A stretch of 64,000 nucleotides of DNA, from assembly GCF_040833985.1 (NCBI RefSeq), contig NZ_CP162139.1:496001-560000 (forward strand). The letters are read 5' to 3'. Shown in pieces: positions 9,958 to 18,885 of the stretch; position 1 is the stretch's first letter, and every line of letters begins with the position of its first letter. The stretch is from Leptospira sp. WS4.C2. GTDB lineage: Bacteria > Spirochaetota > Leptospiria > Leptospirales > Leptospiraceae. Made by a program: the position numbers and the translations under genes. The notes under the pieces are model-generated. The model made no database searches. It saw nothing but the letters and a program-made list of their open reading frames with translations, and was not told the DNA's origin.

Positions 9958-10485
9958 TTGACTTATTTTCAGTATATTTTTGGTTTTTTGATTCTACCCT
10001 CGCTCCTTTGGGGCGAGACCTCCGGTTTTTCGACCCTATACACAGAATTCAAAAAAGGAAATTACGCAACTGTATCCAAAGGGTCCCTTCAGTATTTGAA
10101 CGTGCCTGAAGGAGAGAAAGATCCTAGGATTTTTTTTCTTTATGTTTCCACTGAAGAAAATTGGTCCCAACTAAAAACTAAGGTAGTTCGGGAATCTCCA
10201 CCTAACTTTAAATCATCGGTCCATTATTGGAATGCTATTTATCTATTTATGGAACGGGCACTTGTCTTTGGGGAGTCGGATTTACTCATTGAATGGGGAA
10301 AAGACTTCCAAAAGTTGGGGAAACAAAGTCCTAAATACAACGATGCATTGTTATTGTATGGGCTTGGGTTAATGGATTTAAAAAACGAGTCTGAGGCAAA
10401 GAAGGTTTTTTCAGAAATTGAGGCAAATTCTCCCTCCAAACATGTGTTATCTCAATTAGAAGAAATTAAATCTTCAGGTAAATAA
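9958..10485 (+). CDS. Exported TPR-like protein, function unknown
   Basis: 175 residues with a TTG start one base after the zinc-ribbon stop. Residues 4-19 form a signal peptide ending near LLWGE. The mature part is helical with TPR-like spacing (YNDALLLYGLGLMDLKNESEAKKVFSEIEA). The role is unknown. It abuts rsmD directly, with no gap between stop and start, which argues for one transcript and coupled translation. Confidence 0.68.
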   Translation: MTYFQYIFGFLILPSLLWGETSGFSTLYTEFKKGNYATVSKGSLQYLNVPEGEKDPRIFFLYVSTEENWSQLKTKVVRESPPNFKSSVHYWNAIYLFMERALVFGESDLLIEWGKDFQKLGKQSPKYNDALLLYGLGLMDLKNESEAKKVFSEIEANSPSKHVLSQLEEIKSSGK

Positions 10486-11100
10486 ATGAAAGGATTACGT
10501 GTATCACAAGGAAAGTGGAAAGGGAAAGAAATTCCTTCTCCACCAGATGTATCGGGACATTTAAATTTTACCAATAGCCTTATGAAAAAAGCCATCTTTT
10601 CTTTGATGGACTCTCGTCTCCTTTCTTGGGGACTAAGTTTTGAATCTGTTTTGTTTTGTGATTACTTTGCTGGAAGCGGACAAATTTCTGCAGAAGCATA
10701 TAGCTTATCTGTTAAAAGACTACTCACTTATGAATTAGACCAAACTAGGTTTAGACAACTCCATTCTCTTTTTCGAGGCCTCACCAATGTACAGTTGTTT
10801 CGAAAGGATGCAACCAAACATACGTTAAAGTGGGAATTGGGTGAGGAAGAGGCATATATTTTTTATTTAGATCCACCTTACACCTATTGGTCGGAAACTC
10901 CTACCAGAATGAAAGAGATGTTGGAACAATTATACAACTTTTGTATATCTACAAAAAAACCTTTTTTAATTTTATGCCAAATTCCAGAACGCCAAACCAT
11001 CGATAAAATTTGGGCATCAGTTCCTCATAAGGTAAGGGAGTATGGAAGCCACTCGATCATCGAAACAGGTTATGGAAATGCCGAGACCACTCTTCGGTAA
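10486..11100 (+). CDS. rsmD: RsmD family rRNA (guanine-N2) methyltransferase
   Basis: 204 residues. Characteristic parts are the N-terminal RVSQGKWKGKEIPSP, the SAM-binding motif I DYFAGSGQISAEA, and the catalytic motif IV DPPYTYW. In E. coli RsmD methylates G966 of 16S rRNA. The usual acidic residue after motif I is ELD in YELDQTR. The spacing and length fit RsmD well. The pbpC-like gene begins inside its last codons. Confidence 0.88.
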   Translation: MKGLRVSQGKWKGKEIPSPPDVSGHLNFTNSLMKKAIFSLMDSRLLSWGLSFESVLFCDYFAGSGQISAEAYSLSVKRLLTYELDQTRFRQLHSLFRGLTNVQLFRKDATKHTLKWELGEEEAYIFYLDPPYTYWSETPTRMKEMLEQLYNFCISTKKPFLILCQIPERQTIDKIWASVPHKVREYGSHSIIETGYGNAETTLR

Positions 11101-13192
11101 AAAAAACTGTTTTGATTTTGAATCCATTCAAAATTTAGTTTTCATTGTTTTATTCGTTTTCCTATTTCTAGGATCTCCTCTTTGGTCTTTACCTACTTAT
11201 GAAGAAGTAAAATCTACTTACCAACCTTCCGACATACAAGTGTTTGATCGGGATGGACAACTTGTCCAAAGATATCGAATCCAAAATGGATACCGATCCG
11301 AAGAATGGACAGACTACGGCAAACTTCCTAAATCATTTATTGAGTCTGTGGTACATGCAGAAGACAAAAGATTCTTTACCCATGGGGGAATGGATTCCAA
11401 TGCTTTGGTTTCTTCCTTCCTAGGAAATTTCACCGGGTCAACCTTGCGTGGTGGATCGACAATTACGATGCAACTGGTTTCTCTTTTGGATCCGGAATTA
11501 CAACCTAAGGAATCCAAACGTAGGTCATTCTTTCAAAAACTAAAACAAATCCAAAGAGCGGTGGAGCTGGAAGAAACTTGGACTAAGGAAGAAATTTTTA
11601 CAGCCTATAGCAACTTAATTTATTTTAGAGGTGAACTAAAAGGAATTACTTCCGCAAGTAAGGGATTATTTCGAAAATCGCCTGAAGCATTGACACCTAA
11701 CGAATCCTATCTGCTCGCCGCTCTCATTCGTTCCCCACAAAGTTCCATTGAAAAAGTGGCGCGGCGAGTCTGTATGCTGAAGATAGAAAAAGACGGAGCA
11801 GACGATTGCACCGCCATCTCTCGTTTGGTGAGAGAATCCTTGTTTCGTAGTTTGGATTATTCGCAGTATCCTTCCTTTCTTCCTTTATTCACAAAAGCCC
11901 TTTTAGATTTTTCCAAAGAAGATAAAAATTCGAACTCGAAAGTGATATCCTCCATATCTTTAAACTTCCAAAGAAAAGTAGAAGAGATCTTGAAACGAAA
12001 TGTAAAGACCCTTGCTGATAAAAATGTTAAGGATGGAGCTGTCATCGTAATCGACAACCGCACGGGGCAAGTTCTTGTTTATGTTCCGAATATCGGAGAA
12101 GAAAGTTCTGTTGTAAAACTCGACCTAATTCGTAGTAAAAGACAAGTGGGTTCCACTTTGAAGCCATTTGTTTATGCACAGAATTTCCAAGAAAACAAAC
12201 TCACACCTGATTCAATCCTTTCTGATTCTCCTGTGGGAATTCCTGTTTACCAAGGGATCTATCGCCCGTTAAACTATGACAAATCCTATAAAGGAAATGT
12301 GACAGTAAGACAAAGTTTAGCCTCCTCACTTAACATTCCTGCCATCCGCGCTTTGTCTTTTTTAGACATCAATGAATTTGTTTCCGTGTTAGAGAGGTTG
12401 GGAATCACTGGCCTTCGGTATCCAGAGTTTTATGGTCCCTCATTGGCACTAGGAACTGCTGATATGACTCTACTGGAACTTACCAACGCCTACCGCACCC
12501 TTGCCAATGCCGGAGTTTATTCTGAATTTACCTTCCAACCTTCTAAAAAAAGTTCCTTCTCTCGAACAGTATTTTCACCTATTGTTAGTTATATGGTGTC
12601 GGAGATTCTTGCTGACCGAGAGGCTCGGTCCCTTGGCTTCGGTTGGGATAATTATTTATCAACATCGTATTATACCTCAGTCAAAACGGGTACAAGCCAA
12701 GATATGAGAGATAATTGGTGTATAGGTTATTCGGAATTTTATACAGTAGGTGTTTGGGTCGGGAATCCTACAGGTGCTCCGATGTTAGATGTTTCAGGAA
12801 TTACAGGTGCTGCTCCTGTTTGGCGAGAGACAATGGACATTCTACACGAGTCTCTAGATTCAAAATTAAATCCACCTACGTTTGAAAATCCAACAGATAA
12901 AGATTTTAGTCTGTCTAAGGACAGAACGATAGAAAAGACAAAGTCGACAAGAATCCTTACTCCCGTGAACGGAAGTATTTTTGCATTGGATCCAGATATT
13001 CCCTTGGGCCGTCAAAAAATCCTCTTTACTTTCAGTTCCTACGAGGTTTCGTATTCTTATTATTTAAACGATGAAAAGATTGGTTCCGCAGAAGGGCCTT
13101 ACCTCTGGGAACCAAAGAAGGGAGAGTATCGTTTGCAAGTAAAAGATAGAGATGGAAAAGTTTTATCTCTTTCCTTATTTGAAGTTCGGTAA
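11072..13192 (+). CDS. pbpC: Penicillin-binding protein 1C-type glycosyltransferase/transpeptidase
   Basis: About 706 residues. One membrane segment near the N-terminus is followed by a GT51 glycosyltransferase domain (VVHAEDKRFFTHGG, GGSTITMQLV), then a transpeptidase domain with STLK as SxxK, SLN as SxN and KTGTSQ as KTG. The tail after about residue 620 (DPDIPLGRQKILFTFS) matches the C-terminal domain seen in PBP1C. It polymerises and crosslinks peptidoglycan on the periplasmic side. ATGs at 11072 and 11078 are the likely starts and overlap rsmD; a further one at 11042 is less likely. Confidence 0.9.
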   Translation: MEMPRPLFGKKNCFDFESIQNLVFIVLFVFLFLGSPLWSLPTYEEVKSTYQPSDIQVFDRDGQLVQRYRIQNGYRSEEWTDYGKLPKSFIESVVHAEDKRFFTHGGMDSNALVSSFLGNFTGSTLRGGSTITMQLVSLLDPELQPKESKRRSFFQKLKQIQRAVELEETWTKEEIFTAYSNLIYFRGELKGITSASKGLFRKSPEALTPNESYLLAALIRSPQSSIEKVARRVCMLKIEKDGADDCTAISRLVRESLFRSLDYSQYPSFLPLFTKALLDFSKEDKNSNSKVISSISLNFQRKVEEILKRNVKTLADKNVKDGAVIVIDNRTGQVLVYVPNIGEESSVVKLDLIRSKRQVGSTLKPFVYAQNFQENKLTPDSILSDSPVGIPVYQGIYRPLNYDKSYKGNVTVRQSLASSLNIPAIRALSFLDINEFVSVLERLGITGLRYPEFYGPSLALGTADMTLLELTNAYRTLANAGVYSEFTFQPSKKSSFSRTVFSPIVSYMVSEILADREARSLGFGWDNYLSTSYYTSVKTGTSQDMRDNWCIGYSEFYTVGVWVGNPTGAPMLDVSGITGAAPVWRETMDILHESLDSKLNPPTFENPTDKDFSLSKDRTIEKTKSTRILTPVNGSIFALDPDIPLGRQKILFTFSSYEVSYSYYLNDEKIGSAEGPYLWEPKKGEYRLQVKDRDGKVLSLSLFEVR

Positions 13193-13198
13193 CATAAA

Positions 13199-13624
13199 AT
13201 GCCAAAACCAATCAAATACAAACATAAATTCACCCAACAAGTAGTATGGGGTGAGATGGATGCTTTCGGGCATGTAAACAATGTTACTTACGTCAGATAC
13301 TTTGAATCTGCCAGGGCTGATTATTTTACAAAAGAAGGTTTGTGGGATTCCCCACTAAAGCCTGTTAAAGCAGGACCAGTGCTGACTCATTTGGATATGG
13401 ATTATCGTAAACAAGTGGTTTTCCCCGCCACTTTAGTAATCACCTTAGAAGTTGATTCTATTTCCTCAAGGGCCTTTACGGTGATTTGTTCTATGTGGAA
13501 TGAAAGCGAGGAATGTGTTCTGACTGGAAACGCTGCTTTTGTGTGGTTTGATTTTGAATTACAAAAACCATCGGCTCTTCCTGACCATTTTAAAACTAAA
13601 TTTGGATCCAACCATTTGGTATGA
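13199..13624 (+). CDS. Hot-dog fold acyl-CoA thioesterase (4HBT/YbgC-like)
   Basis: 141 residues. The N-terminal GEMDAFGHVNNVTYVRYFE is the signature of the 4-hydroxybenzoyl-CoA thioesterase group, with the Asp in EMDAFGH as the catalytic carboxylate. These cytosolic enzymes hydrolyse acyl-CoA thioesters; the exact acyl chain cannot be told. It lies six bases after pbpC and overlaps the next gene by four bases (ATGA). Confidence 0.88.
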   Translation: MPKPIKYKHKFTQQVVWGEMDAFGHVNNVTYVRYFESARADYFTKEGLWDSPLKPVKAGPVLTHLDMDYRKQVVFPATLVITLEVDSISSRAFTVICSMWNESEECVLTGNAAFVWFDFELQKPSALPDHFKTKFGSNHLV

Positions 13625-14904
13625 TAAAACAATCCTTCCAAGAACGATTTAAACTTGATGATGAGGTAATGAAGATTTCAAGAATCTGTCTTGTTGTATT
13701 TTTTAGTTTTATCGGTTTTGGAGTTTTTGCACCTACAGATGAGTTGGGATTGTATGATCCCAAGTGGATTCGTATCTTACATGCCTCCGTAACCTTAGGT
13801 TTTTTCTTTGCCACTTATGTATCTGACTGGGTTCGGAAACAAATTCAATCCATCATGTTGTTTTTCTTTTATACCATGAGTGCACATTCTCTCATCCTTC
13901 TGTATTGGAATTCACTGTACATTGGTTATCTGGTGGGAATGATTTTAGTCCTCTCCTGTATCGGAGTTAGTTTTGTAGATAGAAGGTCTCTTGTTTCCTA
14001 TTTGGGTACTGTGTCTTCTGCAGGAATTATCATTGGCCTTTACACAAAAGAACCGCAAGTGGATTTATCACTTTATCTTTCTGCTATCATCACACCAGCT
14101 CTTGTTTCCTATTTAACACTCAATATTCGACTGAGCTCTGTTGAAAAACTTCGAATTTCAGAATCCCAACTCAAAGGGTTTCAAGATCGTATGTTAAACG
14201 AATTGGATTTAGCAAATGAAACCCAATCCAATTTGGTTACTACTGAATGGCCTAAAACAAAAGGTGTGAGGCTCCATTCTTTTTTTCGTTCCTTTGGACA
14301 GGTGGGTGGAGACGCCATCAGTTATTTGGAAAGAGAAGATGGAAAGTTAGCACTCTTTTTTGCTGATGTATCAGGGCATGGAATTGCATCAGCTATGGTT
14401 TCTGCTATGGCAGTCCTTGCTTTTAAAATTCATGGAAACCAAACAGAACCCTCAGCTTGTCTAAAATCAATTCATACAGACTTACAAGCATTAGTTCCAA
14501 ATAACCACATCAGTGCCTGTGTATTGTTTGTAGATACAACCACAAGAGAAATCCAATATTCCATTGCTGGTCACCCACCCCTCATTCGTATGGAAAAAGA
14601 TTCCGATCCCAAATTTATGGAAGGGATGGGAACCCTCATTGTATCCTACTTAAAACCTAATCTTAAAAATTTTACTCTCACACCCAACCCGGGGGATCGA
14701 ATTTTACTCTATTCAGATGGCATTTTGGAAGTTTTTGACGAAGCAGGAGAGATTTATGGAGATGAACATTTGCTTTCCTCGGTAAAAAATCATTCTGACA
14801 AAAAAGGTGAAGAATTTTTGAATGCTCTATATGAGGACTCAATGTCATTTTCGGCAAAACGGATTTCTGACGATATGAGTATGTTGTTATTGGAAATTTT
14901 ATGA
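13621..14904 (+). CDS. Multi-pass membrane SpoIIE/RsbU-type protein phosphatase
   Basis: 427 residues. Residues about 20-180 contain six or so membrane segments, a short helical linker follows, and the C-terminal ~210 residues form a PP2C-like SpoIIE domain. Metal-binding acidic residues are visible in GGDAIS, FADVSGHGIAS, YSDGILEVFD and the final ISDDMSM. Members dephosphorylate STAS-domain antagonists, so the STAS protein at 2.2 kb is a possible, unproven substrate. Both ends overlap neighbours by four bases. Confidence 0.88.
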   Translation: MIKQSFQERFKLDDEVMKISRICLVVFFSFIGFGVFAPTDELGLYDPKWIRILHASVTLGFFFATYVSDWVRKQIQSIMLFFFYTMSAHSLILLYWNSLYIGYLVGMILVLSCIGVSFVDRRSLVSYLGTVSSAGIIIGLYTKEPQVDLSLYLSAIITPALVSYLTLNIRLSSVEKLRISESQLKGFQDRMLNELDLANETQSNLVTTEWPKTKGVRLHSFFRSFGQVGGDAISYLEREDGKLALFFADVSGHGIASAMVSAMAVLAFKIHGNQTEPSACLKSIHTDLQALVPNNHISACVLFVDTTTREIQYSIAGHPPLIRMEKDSDPKFMEGMGTLIVSYLKPNLKNFTLTPNPGDRILLYSDGILEVFDEAGEIYGDEHLLSSVKNHSDKKGEEFLNALYEDSMSFSAKRISDDMSMLLLEIL

Positions 14905-16037
14905 ATCTGCTATTAACACCCTTTCTTTGGTTCAAAAAAGAGTTCATTCCTTTTCGCACTTTAGATCGTTATTTATTTTTAGATTTTTTTAAAACCTTTA
15001 TTGGAACTCTCATCATGCTTACTTCCATGATTGTGATTTATAAATTCACAGACGTGATGAAGTATTTAGTTTCTTCAAAAGTAAGCCAAGTACATGTTTA
15101 TTTACATGTACTATATTCGTTACCTTCGATGGTAGATCAGGTGGTGGCACCTGCACTAATGTTTTCCGTTTGTTTTGTGATCGGTCAATTTAGCGTAAAC
15201 AAAGAACTTGTGGCGATGATGGTTGCCGGTGTTTCCTTTATTCGGATCATTACACCCATTTTGTTCTTTGGAATTTCAATGTGGCTGATCATGACTCTGT
15301 TCGCCCAAACAGTTGTGATTCCTGCTAACAAAAAAGCACAGATCGAATTTAGTATCATGGCAAAGGGTTCCAATCGACTCATAGATTTTGTGTACCAATT
15401 GCATATCAAAGGTAAAAAGGGATTCTATTACGTTTATTGGATCGATGAAAAAGAAAAAACAGTAAAAGGTGGATTCAATTATATAGAAATCACTCCCGAT
15501 GGACATCCAACTTATACGGTATCTTCTCAAAAAGCAAAATTCATCCCATCACCACACAGTTGGGTTTTGTATGATGCAGAAGAAGTCAGGTTCAATGAAA
15601 ACTTAGAGCTTGTATCTCGGATCAAATATCCTGAAAAGAAATATGATTTTCCAGAAGATTTGGCTTATTTTTCCAAACCTGTTCGTAATCCAGAGGAAAT
15701 GAATTTTTTTGAATTGGCAGATGAAATTGAGTCCAGGATCACCAAAGGAATTCCCTTTCGTAATGTCATCATCCAACAACATATGGCATTCGCTATGCCG
15801 CTCATGTCTTTTGTTGTGGTGGCACTGGGAGCTTTAGCTGGAGCCATCACCAAACGTTCGGCAGGTGTAGCAAGTCTTGGTCTTACAATCGCCGTAGTTT
15901 TATTGTATTATATTTTAAATTCGACTGCTAAAACTTTGGCTGAAAATGGAGCATTACCGATTTGGATCGGTATGTGGATGACACCAGTCATCTTTACTTC
16001 AGCCGCGTATTTTTTATACAGACGAATGAATATTTAA
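14901..16037 (+). CDS. LptF/LptG family permease (YjgP/YjgQ)
   Basis: 378 residues: three membrane segments at the N-terminus (one at 36-50, others near 95-140), a periplasmic beta-jellyroll region (about 150-270) and three more membrane segments at the C-terminus. This is the LptF/LptG layout. Two such subunits work with the ATPase LptB to extract lipopolysaccharide from the inner membrane. Only one copy is present here and I cannot say which of the pair it is. It closes the seven-gene string that starts at 9777. Confidence 0.88.
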   Translation: MNLLLTPFLWFKKEFIPFRTLDRYLFLDFFKTFIGTLIMLTSMIVIYKFTDVMKYLVSSKVSQVHVYLHVLYSLPSMVDQVVAPALMFSVCFVIGQFSVNKELVAMMVAGVSFIRIITPILFFGISMWLIMTLFAQTVVIPANKKAQIEFSIMAKGSNRLIDFVYQLHIKGKKGFYYVYWIDEKEKTVKGGFNYIEITPDGHPTYTVSSQKAKFIPSPHSWVLYDAEEVRFNENLELVSRIKYPEKKYDFPEDLAYFSKPVRNPEEMNFFELADEIESRITKGIPFRNVIIQQHMAFAMPLMSFVVVALGALAGAITKRSAGVASLGLTIAVVLLYYILNSTAKTLAENGALPIWIGMWMTPVIFTSAAYFLYRRMNI

Positions 16038-16100
16038 ATCCATCTGTCTATATGTCAGCTTTTCCTTTGATTCCATTTCACGGTTAAGGTATACTAGTTC

Positions 16101-16127
16101 CTCGCATGGATTGGAAACCCACGCGAG
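16101..16127. terminator. Imperfect hairpin between convergent genes
   Basis: A 9-base inverted repeat with one mismatch (CTCGCATGG and CCACGCGAG, 9-base loop) lies between the end of the LptF/G gene and the end of the DprE1-like gene. It has no T-run on either strand, so a role as terminator is only a possibility. Confidence 0.3.
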
Positions 16128-16138
16128 ATTCCTCGTAA

Positions 16139-17578
16139 TTAAGTTAAAAATACTCGTTTGTAAAGGTCCGTTTGTAAAATTCCTTTAGGATCGTATTTTT
16201 TCTTTAAAGAATAAAATCTTTTGAGATTGTCTTTGGGAAAGTAGGATTCCATCACACGTTTGCGTAGTGTTGAGTCCTTAGCAAAGTAAAATCTACCTTT
16301 GTGTTTTAAAACAATTTCATCCATTTCATGACAAAGTGCCCAAAGTTTTTCTCTGTTTCCTTTCGTAACCGGAAAGTCCATAGCCATAGAATATCCATCA
16401 ACCGCATGCGTTAATAGAAATGGATCTGGTTTGTGTTTTTTGAAAACGGATAGATAATTTACAATCCCTCGTTCTTGGCAAATGGTAAAGATTTCGCGGA
16501 ATGCTTGTTTGGCGTTCTCTTTGGGGATAAAAACTTGGTATTGAATCATTGCCCCTGGTTTATAAACGAACTTCCAATTGGGAACATAGTCCAAAAGAAA
16601 AGCGTATTCCGCATGACCTTGGTAATATGCTTTATGATTTACGAGAATACTCGCAATACATTTCGCTAAATTGATAAGGCGCATTCCCAAATTAAAACTA
16701 AAGGGACGCATGAGGATCCACATCCATTTTTTAGGAATCAGATAAAACAAACGAGAAGGGAGGTGTTGTCTTTCTAGTAAACAGTTTCCAGGAAAATCAG
16801 GATCTTCTCCTTCTTTTAAGTTGGTGGCTTTGTGGATCTGGCCTCTTCCCATTGAATTTCCAGAAGCAAACGCATCGATCCAACCAACTAAATAATCGGA
16901 TGATTTATATTGTTCTTCGAAGTAGGTGAATAGTTCATCAAAGTTTCTAACATACACCGGATCAATTTTCATCTTACCTGCGTAAATTGGTTTCATTTTG
17001 ATTTGTACTGTTAAAAAACAACCTAACATTCCAAAGCCGGAAATAGCAGAATAAAATAGATCTGTATTTTTTTTAGGAGAACAAACCAGGATATCTCCTT
17101 TGGCAGTAAGAAATGTAAATTCTTTGATATGTTCGCCGATAGTTCCCACTTTGAAGTTGTTTTTTCCATGAATGTTCATAGAAAGTGCACCACCAAGGGT
17201 TGGCATCATGGTTCCTGAAACTACGGGAGGCCAATATCCGTTTTCAATTCCTGTTTCCCAGAGGTCTTTGATTCGCGCGCCAGATTGAACTGTCATCACA
17301 CCGGTTTTTAAGTTAAAATCTAAAACCTTATTGAAATGAGTTAAATCTAAAACAATTCCATCAGTATTTGTGGATGCATCTCCGTAACTACAGCCACCAC
17401 CACGTAACGCAACTTTGGTGCCTGTTTGGTTTGCCCATACAAAGAGTTCTTTGATTTCTTCTTCTGTCTCTGGACGAAATACAGGAGAAAGAGAAAAAGA
17501 ACTCATCCCCCATGCTTCCACCTTTTCCTTTTTGGGAACCTTCACATCAGGAATGGATTTTGTTTTTTTTGCGACCAT
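16139..17578 (-). CDS. FAD-dependent oxidase related to DprE1
   Basis: 479 residues, a VAO-type flavoenzyme. The FAD-binding half has [10 protein letters not shown] and [12 protein letters not shown]. The HGKN block (137-140) and the later FYFAKDS (K434) match DprE1, the oxidase of decaprenylphosphoryl ribose epimerisation, better than GlcD or arabinono-lactone oxidases. The site aligned with the DprE1 active-site cysteine (NICVDF in mycobacteria) is SMAMDF, so that cysteine is an alanine (A399). One base separates it from an SDR gene, giving the same oxidase-reductase pairing as DprE1-DprE2. Polyprenyl-phosphate sugar epimerisation is the best guess; the sugar is unknown. Confidence 0.75.
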   Translation of the reverse strand: MVAKKTKSIPDVKVPKKEKVEAWGMSSFSLSPVFRPETEEEIKELFVWANQTGTKVALRGGGCSYGDASTNTDGIVLDLTHFNKVLDFNLKTGVMTVQSGARIKDLWETGIENGYWPPVVSGTMMPTLGGALSMNIHGKNNFKVGTIGEHIKEFTFLTAKGDILVCSPKKNTDLFYSAISGFGMLGCFLTVQIKMKPIYAGKMKIDPVYVRNFDELFTYFEEQYKSSDYLVGWIDAFASGNSMGRGQIHKATNLKEGEDPDFPGNCLLERQHLPSRLFYLIPKKWMWILMRPFSFNLGMRLINLAKCIASILVNHKAYYQGHAEYAFLLDYVPNWKFVYKPGAMIQYQVFIPKENAKQAFREIFTICQERGIVNYLSVFKKHKPDPFLLTHAVDGYSMAMDFPVTKGNREKLWALCHEMDEIVLKHKGRFYFAKDSTLRKRVMESYFPKDNLKRFYSLKKKYDPKGILQTDLYKRVFLT

Positions 17579-17579
17579 G

Positions 17580-18332
17580 TTATATACTCAGTTTTTTAAA
17601 AATGAAATTGGGAATGTTACGAATGATAAGACCAACGAGTGCCCAGATCCCGGGAACAAATGCTTCGTCTTTTCCGCTCGCCACAATGTTGCGAATTTTT
17701 TCTGCAGCATCTTCAGCCGTGATTGCTTTTAATAATCCTTTTTCAGGGAGTTCGAGACCCTTAGTCATTTCTGTAATGACAAATCCTGGTTTAATGGTTG
17801 TTACTTGGACATTGGATTCTGACAATCGGTTGCGAAGTGCCTCTAGGTATGTGTTGAGTCCCGCTTTGGAAGTATTGTAAACTGGATTTCCTTTACGACC
17901 CCTTTCCCCAGCAATGGACGAGATTCCCACAATTTTACCAGACTTTTGTTTTGTAAAATAAGTAGCTACGGGATTTAGGAAAGCAACGGCACCTAAAAGA
18001 TTTACATTTAACATTTCCAAATCTTTTGTCGTATTGTATTCGTTAGGAGAGATTTCAGGCATTACACCAGAGGCAAAATACACTTCGTCCACTTTGCCAA
18101 GTAACGAGACGGCTTTTTGAAATGTTTTTTCAGCTGTGGAAAATTTAGTCACATCAAAGACCAAAGGAAAGGCTCTTTTCTCTTTTCCTAAATTGGCTTT
18201 TTTGGCTATGGACTCTAGGGACTTTTCCCTTCTTGCCAAAAGAACCACGGAATTCCCCGCGTTCAATTCAGCTTCTGCTATGGCTTTTCCGATCCCACTC
18301 GAGGCACCGACGATGATTATTTTTTTCCCCAT
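17580..18332 (-). CDS. Short-chain dehydrogenase/reductase, DprE2-like
   Basis: 250 residues of classical SDR type. The NAD(P)-binding motif is GASSGIG at 8-14, the catalytic motif YNTSK with the serine in GISSIAG, and [10 protein letters not shown] follows as in DprE2. A hydrophobic C-terminal stretch ([17 protein letters not shown]) may attach it to the membrane. In mycobacteria DprE2 reduces the 2-keto sugar lipid made by DprE1. The gene comes first in the operon and ends one base before the DprE1-like ATG, which supports that reading. Confidence 0.72.
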   Translation of the reverse strand: MGKKIIIVGASSGIGKAIAEAELNAGNSVVLLARREKSLESIAKKANLGKEKRAFPLVFDVTKFSTAEKTFQKAVSLLGKVDEVYFASGVMPEISPNEYNTTKDLEMLNVNLLGAVAFLNPVATYFTKQKSGKIVGISSIAGERGRKGNPVYNTSKAGLNTYLEALRNRLSESNVQVTTIKPGFVITEMTKGLELPEKGLLKAITAEDAAEKIRNIVASGKDEAFVPGIWALVGLIIRNIPNFIFKKLSI

Positions 18333-18383
18333 GTTTACGTTTTTTTGGTTTAATCGAATCTGGCAAGTGGTTTCAATAGAGTT

Positions 18384-18884
18384 GTGCCCGTAAATGAGAG
18401 AATCCTGATTGATGGGATGAATCTGATGTATAAATTTCCCGATTTGGCTTTTTGTTTGGGGGAATACCGCCTACAGGATGCCCGGGAAGGGTTATTGGCC
18501 CATCTCAAACGATTCTACGCTGAGAAGAAACATTCTAAGATCTTAGTCTTTTTCGACGGAAAGAAGGACCTGACCTCTGAATGTTATTCGGAAGATTGGG
18601 GTGAATTCTCAGTCCATTACAGTCATGAAAAAAAAGCAGACGAACTTATCATCGGTTATCTCAATTTATGCCCAGTACCTTCGCAATGTTTGGTGATCAC
18701 CTCAGATAAAGAGATTATTAGTTTTGCTCGTAGGCTTCGGACCAAACGAATGACGTCGGAAGAATTTTATGCAGACTGGGTCAAACGGGAAGCCGAAGAG
18801 GACGAAACAGAATTTAACCACCTGAAAGAAGGATTGACACCAAGTTCGGAAACCGATTATTGGGAGAGACAATTCCTTCCTTGA
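18384..18884 (+). CDS. YacP-like NYN-domain protein (putative RNase)
   Basis: 166 residues. The acidic motifs of the NYN/PIN-like fold are visible: ILIDGMNLMY near the start, VFFDGKKD, KKADELI and ITSDKEI. This is the YacP (Rae1-like) branch, some members of which cleave mRNA at the ribosome. The start is GTG; no ATG fits better. It lies one base before the MBOAT gene and is divergent from the SDR gene. Confidence 0.78.
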   Translation: MPVNERILIDGMNLMYKFPDLAFCLGEYRLQDAREGLLAHLKRFYAEKKHSKILVFFDGKKDLTSECYSEDWGEFSVHYSHEKKADELIIGYLNLCPVPSQCLVITSDKEIISFARRLRTKRMTSEEFYADWVKREAEEDETEFNHLKEGLTPSSETDYWERQFLP

Positions 18885-18885
18885 T

